Part shown: positions 42,268 to 51,123 of the stretch, piece after piece
How positions within the stretch are numbered: position 1 is the first letter of the stretch
How the letters are laid out: every line of letters begins with the position of its first letter
From: QAND01 sp003150225
GTDB taxonomy: Bacteria > Bacillota > Clostridia > Christensenellales > QAND01
Reading direction: 5' to 3'
Length of the DNA: 64,000 bases
NCBI RefSeq assembly: GCF_044357945.1
Contig: NZ_CP076563.1
Span: 124,001 to 188,000, forward strand
The notes under the pieces: generated by a model
Database searches by the model: none
Told to the model about the DNA's origin: nothing
What the model saw: only the letters and a program-made list of their open reading frames with translations
Made by a program: the position numbers and the translations under genes

Positions 42268-44190
42268 ATGCCTTATGGTTACAACGGAAAGATCCTGAAG
42301 GTAAACCTCACAACCCGGGAAATCACGGTGGATGAGCACGACGAGAAATGGTACCGCCAGTATCTGGGCGGAACCGGAATCGGCGTGTATTATGCCATGA
42401 CGGAGATTCCCGCAGGGGCTGATCCCCTGGGCCCGGACAACGTCCTGACCCTCTCTGCCAGCGTTATCGTTGGCGCCCCCTTGCCGGCTTTGTCCCGGGT
42501 GTCCTGCAACATGAAATCCCCTCTGACGGGCGGAATTGGCGATGCCCAGGGAGGCGGCTATTGGGCGCCGGAACTGAAGTACGCCGGGTTTGACGCGGTG
42601 GTACTGAAGGGCCGTTCGGAGACCCCCGTATATCTGTGGATCCACGACGGCCAGTGCGAGATCCGCGACGCCAGCCATCTGTGGGGCAAGGATATGGGCG
42701 AGAGCGAGGCCATGGTTCGGGAAGAGCTGGGCGACAACCTCATCCGCGTGGCGGGCATTGGCCCCGCGGGAGAGAATATGGTGCGGTACGCCTGTGTCAT
42801 CAACGAGCGGAAGCACAGCGCGGGCCGTACCGGTGCCGGCGCGGTCATGGGCAGCAAGAATGTAAAGCTTCTGGCCTGCCGCGGAAAGAGCACCGAGACC
42901 GCCTATGAGTATGCCGATCCCGAGGGTCTCAAGGAGTTTATGCGGAACCGGGTCGTGCCTCTGACCAAGACTCCTGCGGTTCAGGGTCAGGCCTACGGCA
43001 CCCATCCCGTCATCATTGGCTCTCAGAACATCGGCCAGCTGCCCACCCGTAACTTCAGCGAGGGCGTGTATGACCATTACATGGACATCAGCCATGAGCG
43101 GTTCATGGAGATCATGGAGGTCACCAACGAAACCTGCTATATGTGTCCCATCCGCTGCAAGCGGGCGGTAAAGGGCACCAGCCCCGACGGTAAGATCACC
43201 CTGGATCCCCGGTTCGGCGGTCCCGAATATGAAAGCGCTTCCACCCTGGGCAGCTATGTGATGGTGGATGATCCCTTTGTCATGGCCAAGGCCAACGAGC
43301 TTTGCAACCGCTATTCCGTGGATACCATCACCATCGGCGCTACCATCGCCTTTGCTATGGAGTGCTACGAGCATGGCATTCTCAAGCCCGAGATGTGCGA
43401 CGGCCTGGAGGTTCGCTTCGGCAACAACGACGTGCTGATCCCCCTGATCGAGAAGATCTGCCATCGGGAGGGTTATCTGGGCAACCTTCTGGCCGACGGT
43501 CCCAAGATGGCGGCCAAGGTGCTGGGCAACGGCGCTGAGAAGTTCTCCATCGAGGTAAAGGGAAATCCCATGCCGGCCCATATGCCTCAGGTGAAGAAAT
43601 GCCTGGCTATCCATTACGCCACCAACGCCTATGGCGCGGACCACTGCTCCGCCACCCATGACGGCGCTCTGGATCTGGCTAACTTCGAGAGCCAGGCCGG
43701 CCGGGATAACAGCTACGGCATCAACGTCTACGACGGCTGCGAGAATTGGGATGTCATGGACGTCACCAAGGCCCATGCCGTAAAGGAGTACAACGCTGCG
43801 GCCACCCTGCGGGATATGCTGGGCACCTGCAGCATGGGCTGGGGCTGGACCAGCGGCGTGTTGAACGTGTTCGATATGCAGAAGGTCATCGAGATGGTCA
43901 CCGGCTGGAAGATGACCCAGTACGAGATGATGATGTGCGGCTACCGGGTGGTCAACCTGGAGCGGGTGTTCAACCAGAGGGAAGGCTTCACCAAGGCCGA
44001 CGATTGGCTTCCCGACCGGATGTTCGAGCCCTTCAAGGCCGAGGGCCCCAGCAAGGGCAAGTGCGTAGACCCCGTCAAACTGCGGGAGATGATCGACATC
44101 TACTACGATATGCAGGGCTGGGATGTTGAGACCGGCTTTGTCCGGGATGGCACCCTTTATAACCTGGATATCAAGTGGGCCCGTCCCTAA
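42268..44190 (+). CDS. aor: Aldehyde:ferredoxin oxidoreductase (tungsten enzyme), copy 1
   Basis: 640 residues. It oxidises aldehydes to acids (or reduces acids) with ferredoxin, using a tungsten bis-pterin cofactor and a [4Fe-4S] cluster. Three cluster cysteines are C290-x2-C293-x3-C297 (CYMCPIRC); a fourth lies in the C-terminal third. The N-terminal AFOR domain begins YNGKILKVNLTTREI and contains the pterin-binding TGAGAVMGSKN. A MoaD-like carrier follows in the same operon, and a close paralogue lies 0.6 kb downstream. GGAAGGG precedes the ATG by 11 nt. Confidence 0.95.
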   Translation: MPYGYNGKILKVNLTTREITVDEHDEKWYRQYLGGTGIGVYYAMTEIPAGADPLGPDNVLTLSASVIVGAPLPALSRVSCNMKSPLTGGIGDAQGGGYWAPELKYAGFDAVVLKGRSETPVYLWIHDGQCEIRDASHLWGKDMGESEAMVREELGDNLIRVAGIGPAGENMVRYACVINERKHSAGRTGAGAVMGSKNVKLLACRGKSTETAYEYADPEGLKEFMRNRVVPLTKTPAVQGQAYGTHPVIIGSQNIGQLPTRNFSEGVYDHYMDISHERFMEIMEVTNETCYMCPIRCKRAVKGTSPDGKITLDPRFGGPEYESASTLGSYVMVDDPFVMAKANELCNRYSVDTITIGATIAFAMECYEHGILKPEMCDGLEVRFGNNDVLIPLIEKICHREGYLGNLLADGPKMAAKVLGNGAEKFSIEVKGNPMPAHMPQVKKCLAIHYATNAYGADHCSATHDGALDLANFESQAGRDNSYGINVYDGCENWDVMDVTKAHAVKEYNAAATLRDMLGTCSMGWGWTSGVLNVFDMQKVIEMVTGWKMTQYEMMMCGYRVVNLERVFNQREGFTKADDWLPDRMFEPFKAEGPSKGKCVDPVKLREMIDIYYDMQGWDVETGFVRDGTLYNLDIKWARP

Positions 44191-44220
44191 GTAGAATCCA
44201 TCAGAGAAAGAGGAGTGACA

Positions 44221-44496
44221 ATGGCGGCAATCACCGTAAAGTACATCGGCCTGTATAGCGATCTTGCGGGAACCACCCAGGAGACCGTGGAAATTCCGGA
44301 GGAAGGGATCACCACAAAGGATCTCGCCATCCAGCTGTGTGAGAAATACGGCCCTGACTTCGAGCATGTGATGTTTGAAGATAACCGTACCGGCTGGGCG
44401 GCCGCCCTGTTTGTTGACGGCCGTGCCGCCGCCATGAGAACCATGATCCAGGACGGCAACGTGCTGACCATCACCTACCGCCTGGAGGGGGGCTGA
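44221..44496 (+). CDS. MoaD/ThiS family sulfur carrier, AOR associated
   Basis: 91 residues of the beta-grasp ubiquitin-like fold: YIGLYSDLAGTTQETVEI at the start, LCEKYGPDFEHVMF in the middle, and the required C-terminal Gly-Gly (YRLEGG) that is adenylated and thiocarboxylated. It would donate sulfur for the pterin dithiolene. It lies 30 bp after AOR copy 1 and before a terminator, so it is co-transcribed with it. The ATG follows AGAGGAGTG. Its dedicated position suggests a tungsten-pterin role rather than general MoaD. Confidence 0.88.
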   Translation: MAAITVKYIGLYSDLAGTTQETVEIPEEGITTKDLAIQLCEKYGPDFEHVMFEDNRTGWAAALFVDGRAAAMRTMIQDGNVLTITYRLEGG

Positions 44497-44515
44497 AAAG
44501 CGCCAACCAAGAATC

Positions 44516-44546
44516 AAAGCGCCGCCAAAGCGGCGCTTTTTCTTTT
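44516..44546 (+). terminator. Terminator after the MoaD-like gene
   Basis: AGCGCCGC pairs with GCGGCGCT around CAAA and is followed by TTTTTCTTTT. Confidence 0.88.
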
Positions 44547-44636
44547 ATGAAACGGGCTAGGGTTATGCCCAAAAACTTCTTTCTATGCGATAAAAAAGCA
44601 TAAACAAAAAGAGAAAGGGGGCGGGGAGCGCGGCTA

Positions 44637-44666
44637 TTGACTTTTGCCTTCTTGGCAGGATACACT
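44637..44666 (+). promoter_or_regulatory. Promoter of the second AOR
   Basis: TTGACT, an 18-bp spacer and TACACT, about 90 bp before the ATG. It differs from the first AOR's promoter, although the 20 bp around both ribosome sites is identical. Confidence 0.6.
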
Positions 44667-44755
44667 GAATTTATAAAAGTGTGCCTTCCGGCTGCCACCA
44701 TCGGCCAGCAGGCGCCGGTTCATTTTAAATTTCATTAGGAAGGGTTGAAACAAGC

Positions 44756-46669
44756 ATGCCTTACGGTTACAACGGAAAGATCCTAAAGGTAAACCTCACA
44801 ACCCGGGAAATCACGGTGGATGAGCACGATGAGAAATGGTACCGCCAGTATCTGGGCGGAACCGGAATCGGCGTGTATTATGCCATGACGGAGATTCCCG
44901 CAGGGGCTGATCCCCTGGGCCCGGACAACGTCCTGACCCTGTCCGCCAGCGTGCTGACGGGCGCCCCTCTGCCAGCCATCTCCCGGGTGTCCTGCAACAT
45001 GAAATCCCCTCTGACGGGCGGCATTGGCGATGCCCAGGGAGGCGGCTATTGGGCGCCGGAGTTGAAGTACGCCGGGTTTGACGCGGTGGTACTGAAGGGC
45101 CGTTCGGAGACCCCCGTATATCTGTGGATCCACGACGGCCAGTGCGAGATCCGCGACGCCAGCCATCTGTGGGGCAAGGATACCGGCGAGAGCGAGGCCA
45201 TGGTTCGGGAAGAGCTGGGCGACAACCTCATCCGCGTGGCGGGCATTGGCCCCGCGGGAGAAAATATGGTGCGGTACGCCTGTGTCATCAACGAGCGGAA
45301 GCACAGTGCGGGCCGTACCGGTGCCGGCGCGGTTATGGGCAGCAAGAATGTAAAGCTCATCGCCTGCCGCGGAAAGAATACCGAGCTTGCCTATGAGTAT
45401 GCCGATCCCCAGGCTTTGAAGGACTTTATGAAGCGCATGCCGGAGATTGTAAAATCCCCCGGCGTTACCGGTATGGCCTATGGCACCCATCCCGTCATCA
45501 TTGGCTCCCAGGAGATGGGGCAGCTGCCCACTCACAACTTCAGCGAGGGCGTGTACGACCATTACATGGACATCAGCCACGTGCGGTTCATGGAGGTCAT
45601 GGAGGTCACCAACGAAACCTGCTATATGTGCCCTGTACGGTGCAAGCGGGCGGTAAAGGGCACCAGCCCCGACGGTAAGATCACCCTGGATCCCCGGTTC
45701 GGCGGTCCCGAATATGAAAGCGCTTCCACCCTGGGCAGCTATGTGATGGTGGACGATCCCTTCGTTATGGCCAAGGCCAACGAGCTTTGCAACCGCTATT
45801 CCTGCGACACCATCTCTGTGGGCGCGGTAATCGCTTTTGCCATGGATTGCTATGAGCATGGCATTCTCAAGCCCGAGATGTGCGACGGCCTGGAGCTTCG
45901 CTTCGGCAACAACGACGTGCTGATCCCCTTGATCGAGAAGATCTGCCATCGGGAGGGTTATCTGGGCAACCTTCTGGCCGAGGGAAGCAAGAAAGCGGCT
46001 GAGATTCTGGGCAACGGCGCCGAGAAGTTCTCCATCGAGGTAAAGGGAAATCCGCTGCCGGCCCATATGCCTCAGGTAAAGAAGATCCTGGCCCTGCATT
46101 ATGCGGTGAACGGCTACGGTGCGGACCACTGTTCCTGCACCGGTGACGGTACTCTGGATGAAGCCACCTATGAGAGCAAGGCAGGCCGGGACGGCAACTT
46201 TGGCCAGACCATCTACAATAGCTGCGAAAGCTGGGATACCCTTGACTGGGTCAAGACTCAGGCGGCGGTACAGGGCAACCGCGGTTCTACCCTTACCGAC
46301 ATGCTGGGCTGCTGCGGCATGGCCTGGGGCATCACCGGCACCTTCGACTTCTTCGATATGCAGTACTGTGTCAACGCCGTTACCGGTTGGAAGATGACCC
46401 AGTATGAGATGATGCGGTCCGGTCAGCGGGTGGTGAACCTTATGCGGGTATTCAACCAGCGGGAAGGCTTTACCAAGGCCGATGATTGGCTCCCGGAGCG
46501 GATGTTTGAGCCCTTCCAGGCCGAAGGCCCCAGCAAGGGCAAATGTGTCAGCAGAGAGGATCTCAGAAAGTGCATCGATCTCTATTACGATATGCAGGGC
46601 TGGGATGAGAACGGCTTTGTCCGGGATGGCACCCTCTACGATCTGGATATCAAATGGGCTCGTCCCTAG
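44756..46669 (+). CDS. aor: Aldehyde:ferredoxin oxidoreductase (tungsten enzyme), copy 2
   Basis: 637 residues, nearly identical to copy 1 over residues 1-205 and about 245-440, but clearly different at about 208-240 and 450-560. The cluster motif is CYMCPVRC. A Cys-Cys in DMLGCCGMAWG replaces DMLGTCSMGWG of copy 1. The C-terminal variable region lines the substrate channel in this family, so the paralogues may take different aldehydes. It has its own promoter and terminator. It ends with the same LDIKWARP tail as copy 1. Confidence 0.95.
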   Translation: MPYGYNGKILKVNLTTREITVDEHDEKWYRQYLGGTGIGVYYAMTEIPAGADPLGPDNVLTLSASVLTGAPLPAISRVSCNMKSPLTGGIGDAQGGGYWAPELKYAGFDAVVLKGRSETPVYLWIHDGQCEIRDASHLWGKDTGESEAMVREELGDNLIRVAGIGPAGENMVRYACVINERKHSAGRTGAGAVMGSKNVKLIACRGKNTELAYEYADPQALKDFMKRMPEIVKSPGVTGMAYGTHPVIIGSQEMGQLPTHNFSEGVYDHYMDISHVRFMEVMEVTNETCYMCPVRCKRAVKGTSPDGKITLDPRFGGPEYESASTLGSYVMVDDPFVMAKANELCNRYSCDTISVGAVIAFAMDCYEHGILKPEMCDGLELRFGNNDVLIPLIEKICHREGYLGNLLAEGSKKAAEILGNGAEKFSIEVKGNPLPAHMPQVKKILALHYAVNGYGADHCSCTGDGTLDEATYESKAGRDGNFGQTIYNSCESWDTLDWVKTQAAVQGNRGSTLTDMLGCCGMAWGITGTFDFFDMQYCVNAVTGWKMTQYEMMRSGQRVVNLMRVFNQREGFTKADDWLPERMFEPFQAEGPSKGKCVSREDLRKCIDLYYDMQGWDENGFVRDGTLYDLDIKWARP

Positions 46670-46685
46670 TCAACTGGATGAAACG

Positions 46686-46719
46686 AAAAAAAGACCGGCG
46701 TTTAGCCGGTCTTTTTTTG
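46686..46719. terminator. Bidirectional terminator after the second AOR
   Basis: AAAGACCGGC pairs with GCCGGTCTTT around GTTTA, with A- and T-runs on both sides. Confidence 0.88.
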
Positions 46720-46754
46720 TCCATCTTTGTCCAGGATTGGCCAAATACGGCCTT

Positions 46755-47267
46755 CTAGGGCTGGTTCAATTCCCCTAGGGTCCGTTCCAATTTTCCAAAT
46801 CGTCTGAGACAGCCGATATACTCCGCCACCAAATAGTAGTTTTCCAGATCCATGGCGTCCAGCCCTCGGAAGGCAAAGAGCTGATCGCATAGAAGGCTGC
46901 ACCCCCCTTCCACCTGGAAATATCCCGTGATGAGATCCATCCCCACATAGATGGGACTTCCCGTGTTACCCTCCTCCTGGGATTGGTAGAGGGAAGCCCC
47001 CGTCCCGCTGTTTTTTACCCGAAAGGCCACGGGTAAGGGAAAGGCGCCGGGAGGCAGTTTTTCCCATTCAAAGGGGTTTTCCAGCACGTTGCCCCGAATG
47101 GCCTCCTCCCAGCAATGGTCGGTGCATACCGATAGGGGATAACACTCCATCAAAAAGGAGGCCAATAGGGAGGCCGGCTTTCGGTTGGGGCGCAGCAGGG
47201 GACGGTACTTTTGAAACAGGGCCTTCCATTGGGCAATCAGTTCCGGTGTGACAGCTTGGGTCAGCAT
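46755..47267 (-). CDS. Unknown cytosolic protein downstream of an MFS transporter
   Basis: 170 residues, not recognised. It has no signal peptide or membrane helix. A helical N-terminus (TPELIAQWKALFQKYRPLL) is followed by a mixed alpha/beta domain with IYVGMDLITGYFQVEGG and FRGLDAMDLENYYLVAEYI. AAAGGAG lies before the ATG, 24 bp after the MFS stop codon, so it is the second gene of that transcript. It could be a regulator or enzyme linked to the transporter's substrate, but nothing in the sequence says which. Confidence 0.65.
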   Translation of the reverse strand: MLTQAVTPELIAQWKALFQKYRPLLRPNRKPASLLASFLMECYPLSVCTDHCWEEAIRGNVLENPFEWEKLPPGAFPLPVAFRVKNSGTGASLYQSQEEGNTGSPIYVGMDLITGYFQVEGGCSLLCDQLFAFRGLDAMDLENYYLVAEYIGCLRRFGKLERTLGELNQP

Positions 47268-47291
47268 GGTATTCTCCTTTATCGCCAAGAC

Positions 47292-48545
47292 TCAGCGGTC
47301 CTGGGAAGGGGAATGGCGGCGGAATAGGGGAAGCGGAGCCTTTTGCTTTAGGACCTTTTCCCCAAACGCATAGGAACCCAGAAAGACCACGATCCATAGG
47401 ACGGCACATCCCAGGCCGATGAGGAACATGGACCGAACGCCTAAGGCGTCGATGACAGCGCCCCCCGCCAGCATGGCGATCATGCCCGCCACTTGGCCGC
47501 CGGAAAGCCACACCGACACGGCGGTAGACTGCATTCCCCGAGGGCTCAGCTGATTGACATAGTTGATAGCGGTGCAAAGCACCAGCCCATAGGCGGCGCC
47601 GCCAAAACAACAGCTGAGGGTAGCGTTAACAACGCTACCTGCGAACTGGTACCCCAGCATTTCCAAGCAAAAGCACCCGGCGGAGGCCAGCATTAGCATG
47701 GGGGTGGGGAATCGGGCTTTGAGCCAGGGAGAAACCAATAGCGTCAGGACTTCGCCAGTAACCCGACAGGCGATGACGATGCCCACTAAAGAGGTATCGG
47801 CGTTTATTTCCTCCAACAGATATACCATGAAGGAGGAGCAGTTGGAGGGAATACAGATCAAAATATTGATGATTAAAAACACCATAAGGTAATAATTTTG
47901 AAACAGTCGAGAGAACCGCACTTTTTCCATGGGTGCTTCCTCGGCGTCCACCCGTTCCCTTGGCGGCTCCTCATATTGCTTGATGACGTTGCCGGAAAAT
48001 AGGAGCAAAAGAGCAAAGCCGGTGGAGGCAAAAAAGGGAATGCTGGAGCCCCAGGAGGCCACCAGAGGAGTCATAGCCAGATTGCCAGCGGTATAACCGA
48101 TGGACATCCACATCCTTAGACGGCTGTATTCCACACCGGGGATGGTAACGCTGGCCGATACCGAAGAAGCGTCTACGATGCTCTGGGAGGGGATGAAAAA
48201 GGCATTGGTCAACGGGATGATGGCGGAGGCCAGCAACAGACCGCCGATACGGACGGGACCCAAGGTGGGAACCAGCGCGCAGGTAAGGGACACCCCTAGA
48301 ACGGTTAGGACAAAGACCCGGTATTTAGAACGCATACTGTCGGCCAACATGCCCCATAGAGGAGGGGTGATGGTGCCCATGACCATGGTAAGGCACATAA
48401 CAATGCCGCTTTGCGTTGCGGTTAGGCCGATGCCGGAAAGATATAGCACCCGAAAGTTCATTACCGAGGAGGCAAGGCCATGTAAAAAGTTTACCGCACG
48501 CAACTGCAGGACCTGCTTGCGCAGGTCCATAGACTGGATTTCCAT
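47292..48545 (-). CDS. MFS transporter
   Basis: 417 residues with about 12 hydrophobic segments. The MFS loop after helix 2 appears as GMLADSMRSKYR. A central cytoplasmic loop (EEPPRERVDAEEAPMEKV) separates the two six-helix halves. The lack of extended loops and the general pattern (LYLSGIGLTATQSGIVM) suggest the drug/sugar-type MFS_1 group. The substrate is unknown. The ATG with AGGAGT was chosen; a longer frame upstream has no site and would run into the apbE promoter region. It is transcribed away from apbE. Confidence 0.85.
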   Translation of the reverse strand: MEIQSMDLRKQVLQLRAVNFLHGLASSVMNFRVLYLSGIGLTATQSGIVMCLTMVMGTITPPLWGMLADSMRSKYRVFVLTVLGVSLTCALVPTLGPVRIGGLLLASAIIPLTNAFFIPSQSIVDASSVSASVTIPGVEYSRLRMWMSIGYTAGNLAMTPLVASWGSSIPFFASTGFALLLLFSGNVIKQYEEPPRERVDAEEAPMEKVRFSRLFQNYYLMVFLIINILICIPSNCSSFMVYLLEEINADTSLVGIVIACRVTGEVLTLLVSPWLKARFPTPMLMLASAGCFCLEMLGYQFAGSVVNATLSCCFGGAAYGLVLCTAINYVNQLSPRGMQSTAVSVWLSGGQVAGMIAMLAGGAVIDALGVRSMFLIGLGCAVLWIVVFLGSYAFGEKVLKQKAPLPLFRRHSPSQDR

Positions 48546-48701
48546 GGGTACTCCTGACTCTCCGCCAAGACGGAATAAAAATTTTGTTGAAAACAGTATA
48601 TCGCCCCCCGAGAGAGGGAGGCAAGGGAAGAAACACTTTTTTTCCATAGAACCGGAAATAGAAACGCTTTTTGCGGAGAAATGCCGGATGGGGCCTTTTA
48701 C

Positions 48702-48730
48702 TTGCGGGGCGGTATCCCTTGTGATAGAGT
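48702..48730 (+). promoter_or_regulatory. apbE operon promoter
   Basis: TTGCGG, a 17-bp spacer and TAGAGT preceded by TGA. Confidence 0.55.
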
Positions 48731-48753
48731 AATAACATCTAAAGGAGTATGCC

Positions 48754-49767
48754 ATGAGACGGTACTTTGCCGCCCTTGCGGGGGCTTTATTATTGATGGG
48801 ATCCCTTGGAGGCTGTGGAAACGGCCGGCAGGAGCGGGTGGATCAATCCCACTTTGCGATGGATACCTATATCAACATCAGCGTATATCGAGCCGAGGAT
48901 AAGGCCGCTGCCGCTGCCTGCTTTGATTTGATGGATCGATGGGATCAAATGCTTTCCGTCACCAGTGAAACAGGGGAGATTGCAGTTCTCAATCGGGATG
49001 GACATGCCCGGCTTTCCCATGATACCATCGCTTTGGTGGAAAAGGCCTTGGAATGTGCCGATCTGACCAACGGCGCCTTTGATCCCACGCTCCTGCCTTT
49101 GAAGAACCTATGGCGTATCGGTGAGCGAAGCGCAGATGAGCCGCTTCCCTCTCGGGAGGAGATCGCTGCTGCCCAAGGGGCTACCGGTTACGGAAAGGTT
49201 GCGCTTTCGGGGGATGCTATCACCCTGTCCCCTGGGATGGGATTGGATCTAGGCGCCATTGCCAAGGGGTATGTGGCGGATCTCTGCGCCCAGTATCTTT
49301 TGGATCATGGGGTTAGCATGGGCATCATCAACATGGGAGGCAACGTACGTCTGCTGGGTGGCAAGGACTACAACGTTGGGGTTCGGGATCCGCGGGGAAG
49401 CGAAAACCAACTGCTTCTCACCATCAATACCCGGGATTGCAGCATCGTGACTTCGGGGGACTATGAGCGGTATTTTGAAAAGGACGGAGTTCGATATCAC
49501 CACATTTTTGATCCCAAACGGGGTTATCCGGCCGATACGGATCTTATGGCCGTGACGGTGATTGGTTCCGATGGCGCCCTGTGCGACGCGTTGTCCACCG
49601 CCTTCTTTGTCATCGGGCTGGATGGCAGCGTGACGCTCATGGAGCATAAAGGCCTGGATGTGGATGTGATTTTTGTTACAACCGATCAACGGGTTTTGGT
49701 TACCCCGGGGATTCGGGACCGGATTACTATGGTGAACAACACCTATACCCTGGAGACCCTTCCATGA
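48754..49767 (+). CDS. apbE: FAD:protein FMN transferase, lipoprotein (ApbE/FmnB family)
   Basis: 337 residues. A lipoprotein signal ends at lipobox LGGC (Cys21). ApbE motifs include FAMDTYINISVY, TNGAFDPTLLPL, LDLGAIAKGYVAD, IINMGGNVRLLG and the metal-site HIFDPKRGYPADT. It transfers FMN from FAD onto threonines of exported proteins. AAAGGAG precedes the ATG. It starts an operon with two genes resembling eetA and eetB, as in the Listeria flavin-based electron-transfer locus. Confidence 0.93.
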   Translation: MRRYFAALAGALLLMGSLGGCGNGRQERVDQSHFAMDTYINISVYRAEDKAAAAACFDLMDRWDQMLSVTSETGEIAVLNRDGHARLSHDTIALVEKALECADLTNGAFDPTLLPLKNLWRIGERSADEPLPSREEIAAAQGATGYGKVALSGDAITLSPGMGLDLGAIAKGYVADLCAQYLLDHGVSMGIINMGGNVRLLGGKDYNVGVRDPRGSENQLLLTINTRDCSIVTSGDYERYFEKDGVRYHHIFDPKRGYPADTDLMAVTVIGSDGALCDALSTAFFVIGLDGSVTLMEHKGLDVDVIFVTTDQRVLVTPGIRDRITMVNNTYTLETLP

Positions 49768-50120
49768 AGAAGTTGGACTATCTGGCCCTGGCATTGATCC
49801 TTCTTGTGGGGATTGGAAGCATTCTTGTTTTTACCCTGGGTAGGGAACCGGGAAGCAGGGCCCTCATTGTTACCCGGGAAGGGGAATGGGAGGTCTCCCT
49901 TTCTCAAAATCTGACTATCCGGATGGAAACCGGAGAAGGATACAATCTGGTCGAGATAATGGATGGAGGAATCCGGGTATTGGAGGCCGATTGTCGGGAT
50001 CAGCTCTGTGTGCATCAAGGGGAGGCAAGAGACGCTGGCCAAACCATCGTTTGCTTGCCCCATGAGCTGGTGATCCGAGTTCAGGGTACGGCGGGGGATG
50101 TGGACACCATTGCGGAGTAA
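49764..50120 (+). CDS. NusG domain II-containing protein (EetA-like)
   Basis: 118 residues: one N-terminal membrane helix (YLALALILLVGIGSILVF), then a small beta-rich NusG-domain-II-like extracytoplasmic domain with the paired cysteines of this group (EADCRDQLCVHQG). It overlaps apbE by 4 nt (ATGA). The family occurs beside ApbE and Gx transporters, and the Listeria counterpart is EetA. The domain is exported, so it is not a transcription factor despite the name. Its molecular role is unsettled. Confidence 0.85.
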   Translation: MKKLDYLALALILLVGIGSILVFTLGREPGSRALIVTREGEWEVSLSQNLTIRMETGEGYNLVEIMDGGIRVLEADCRDQLCVHQGEARDAGQTIVCLPHELVIRVQGTAGDVDTIAE

Positions 50121-50126
50121 AGGACG

Positions 50127-50642
50127 ATGAAAGAGGATACCAAACGGCTGGCGACCCTGGCTATGATTGTAGCCATGGCATCGGCAGTGCATTATCTGGA
50201 GGGGCTGCTGCCCCCTATCCTGCCTGCGGTACCGGGCACCAAGCTGGGATTGGCCAATATCTTCAGTCTATTTGCGCTTGTCACCATGGGGGTAAAGGAA
50301 GGCTATGCCGTGGTGGTGCTCCGCTGCTTGGTGGGGACGCTGATCGGCGGGTCGGTGACGGGTCTCCTTTATGCTGTTTCCGGCGGGCTGCTTAGCTACA
50401 CCGTTATGGCTCTATGCCGCCGCTTGCTGAAGGGCCGTTTGAGCCTTTATGGCCTCAGCGCCATGGGAGCCTTCTTTCATAATCTGGGTCAAATTTTGGC
50501 CGCTTGCCTTGTGATGGGCAACACCTATGTGCTGTACTATTTTCCCTATCTTGCCCTAGTGGCGATCCCAACTGGACTGTTGACGGGATTTGCCACAAAC
50601 CTATGTATCAAGAGTCTAAAAAGGGGAGGGGTGCTCCATTAA
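50127..50642 (+). CDS. Gx transporter family membrane protein (EetB-like)
   Basis: 171 residues with about five membrane helices. It resembles ECF S-component-like Gx transporters once labelled heptaprenyl diphosphate synthase component I: AVPGTKLGLANIFSLFALVTMG and GGLLSYTVMALCRRLL are typical. With the NusG-II protein it forms the EetA/EetB pair, proposed to serve flavin or quinone supply at the membrane. It starts 6 bp after the previous stop. Its end overlaps a possible ATT start of tadA. Confidence 0.85.
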   Translation: MKEDTKRLATLAMIVAMASAVHYLEGLLPPILPAVPGTKLGLANIFSLFALVTMGVKEGYAVVVLRCLVGTLIGGSVTGLLYAVSGGLLSYTVMALCRRLLKGRLSLYGLSAMGAFFHNLGQILAACLVMGNTYVLYYFPYLALVAIPTGLLTGFATNLCIKSLKRGGVLH

Positions 50643-51123
50643 CCGATCCGATCAATTTTATATGGCGAAAGCCCTATGCCAGGCCCAGGCTGCGGCGCGG
50701 AAGGGAGAAGTGCCGGTAGGAGCCGTGGTAGTTCGGGAAGGAAGTATTGTTGCCCGAGCGCATAATTTGCGGGAGACCCGGAGAGATCCCGCTGCGCATG
50801 CGGAACTCATCGCTCTGCAGCGGGCGGCAAAAAAACTGGGGGGATGGCGCCTTATGGACTGTACGGTTTACGTTACTTTGGAACCCTGCCCTATGTGCGC
50901 AGGAGCCATGATCAATGCCCGGGTAGCCCGGGTGGTGTTTGGGGCTTTTGATCCCAAGGCGGGTTGCTGTGGCACCCTATACCAGTTGATTCAAGATGGG
51001 CGATTTAATCATACGTGCCCGGTTACAGGCGGTGTTTTAGAGGCGGAGTGCGCCGGAATTTTAAAAGAGTTTTTCGCACGGAAGCGGAGAAACAATAGAG
51101 ATACGAGGAGAGATGATCCATGA
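50638..51123 (+). CDS. tadA: tRNA-specific adenosine deaminase TadA
   Basis: It deaminates the wobble adenosine of tRNA-Arg to inosine. The zinc site is HAE (PAAHAELIAL) plus PCPMCAGAM, with VPVGAVVV before it. From the ATG at 50662 the protein has 153 residues but lacks the usual start of the first helix, and no ribosome site precedes it. An in-frame ATT at 50638 has GGGGAGGGG 6-7 nt upstream and adds eight residues (ending DQFY) that match the family's N-terminus, giving 161. I therefore prefer ATT, a rare but known start codon. It overlaps ridA by 4 nt. Confidence 0.88.
   Translation: MNRSDQFYMAKALCQAQAAARKGEVPVGAVVVREGSIVARAHNLRETRRDPAAHAELIALQRAAKKLGGWRLMDCTVYVTLEPCPMCAGAMINARVARVVFGAFDPKAGCCGTLYQLIQDGRFNHTCPVTGGVLEAECAGILKEFFARKRRNNRDTRRDDP

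Noticed and set aside
42205..44517. 770-codon antisense frame over the first AOR, with a similar one over the second
   Set aside because: They appear similar to each other only because the AOR genes are duplicated; no start site or domain.
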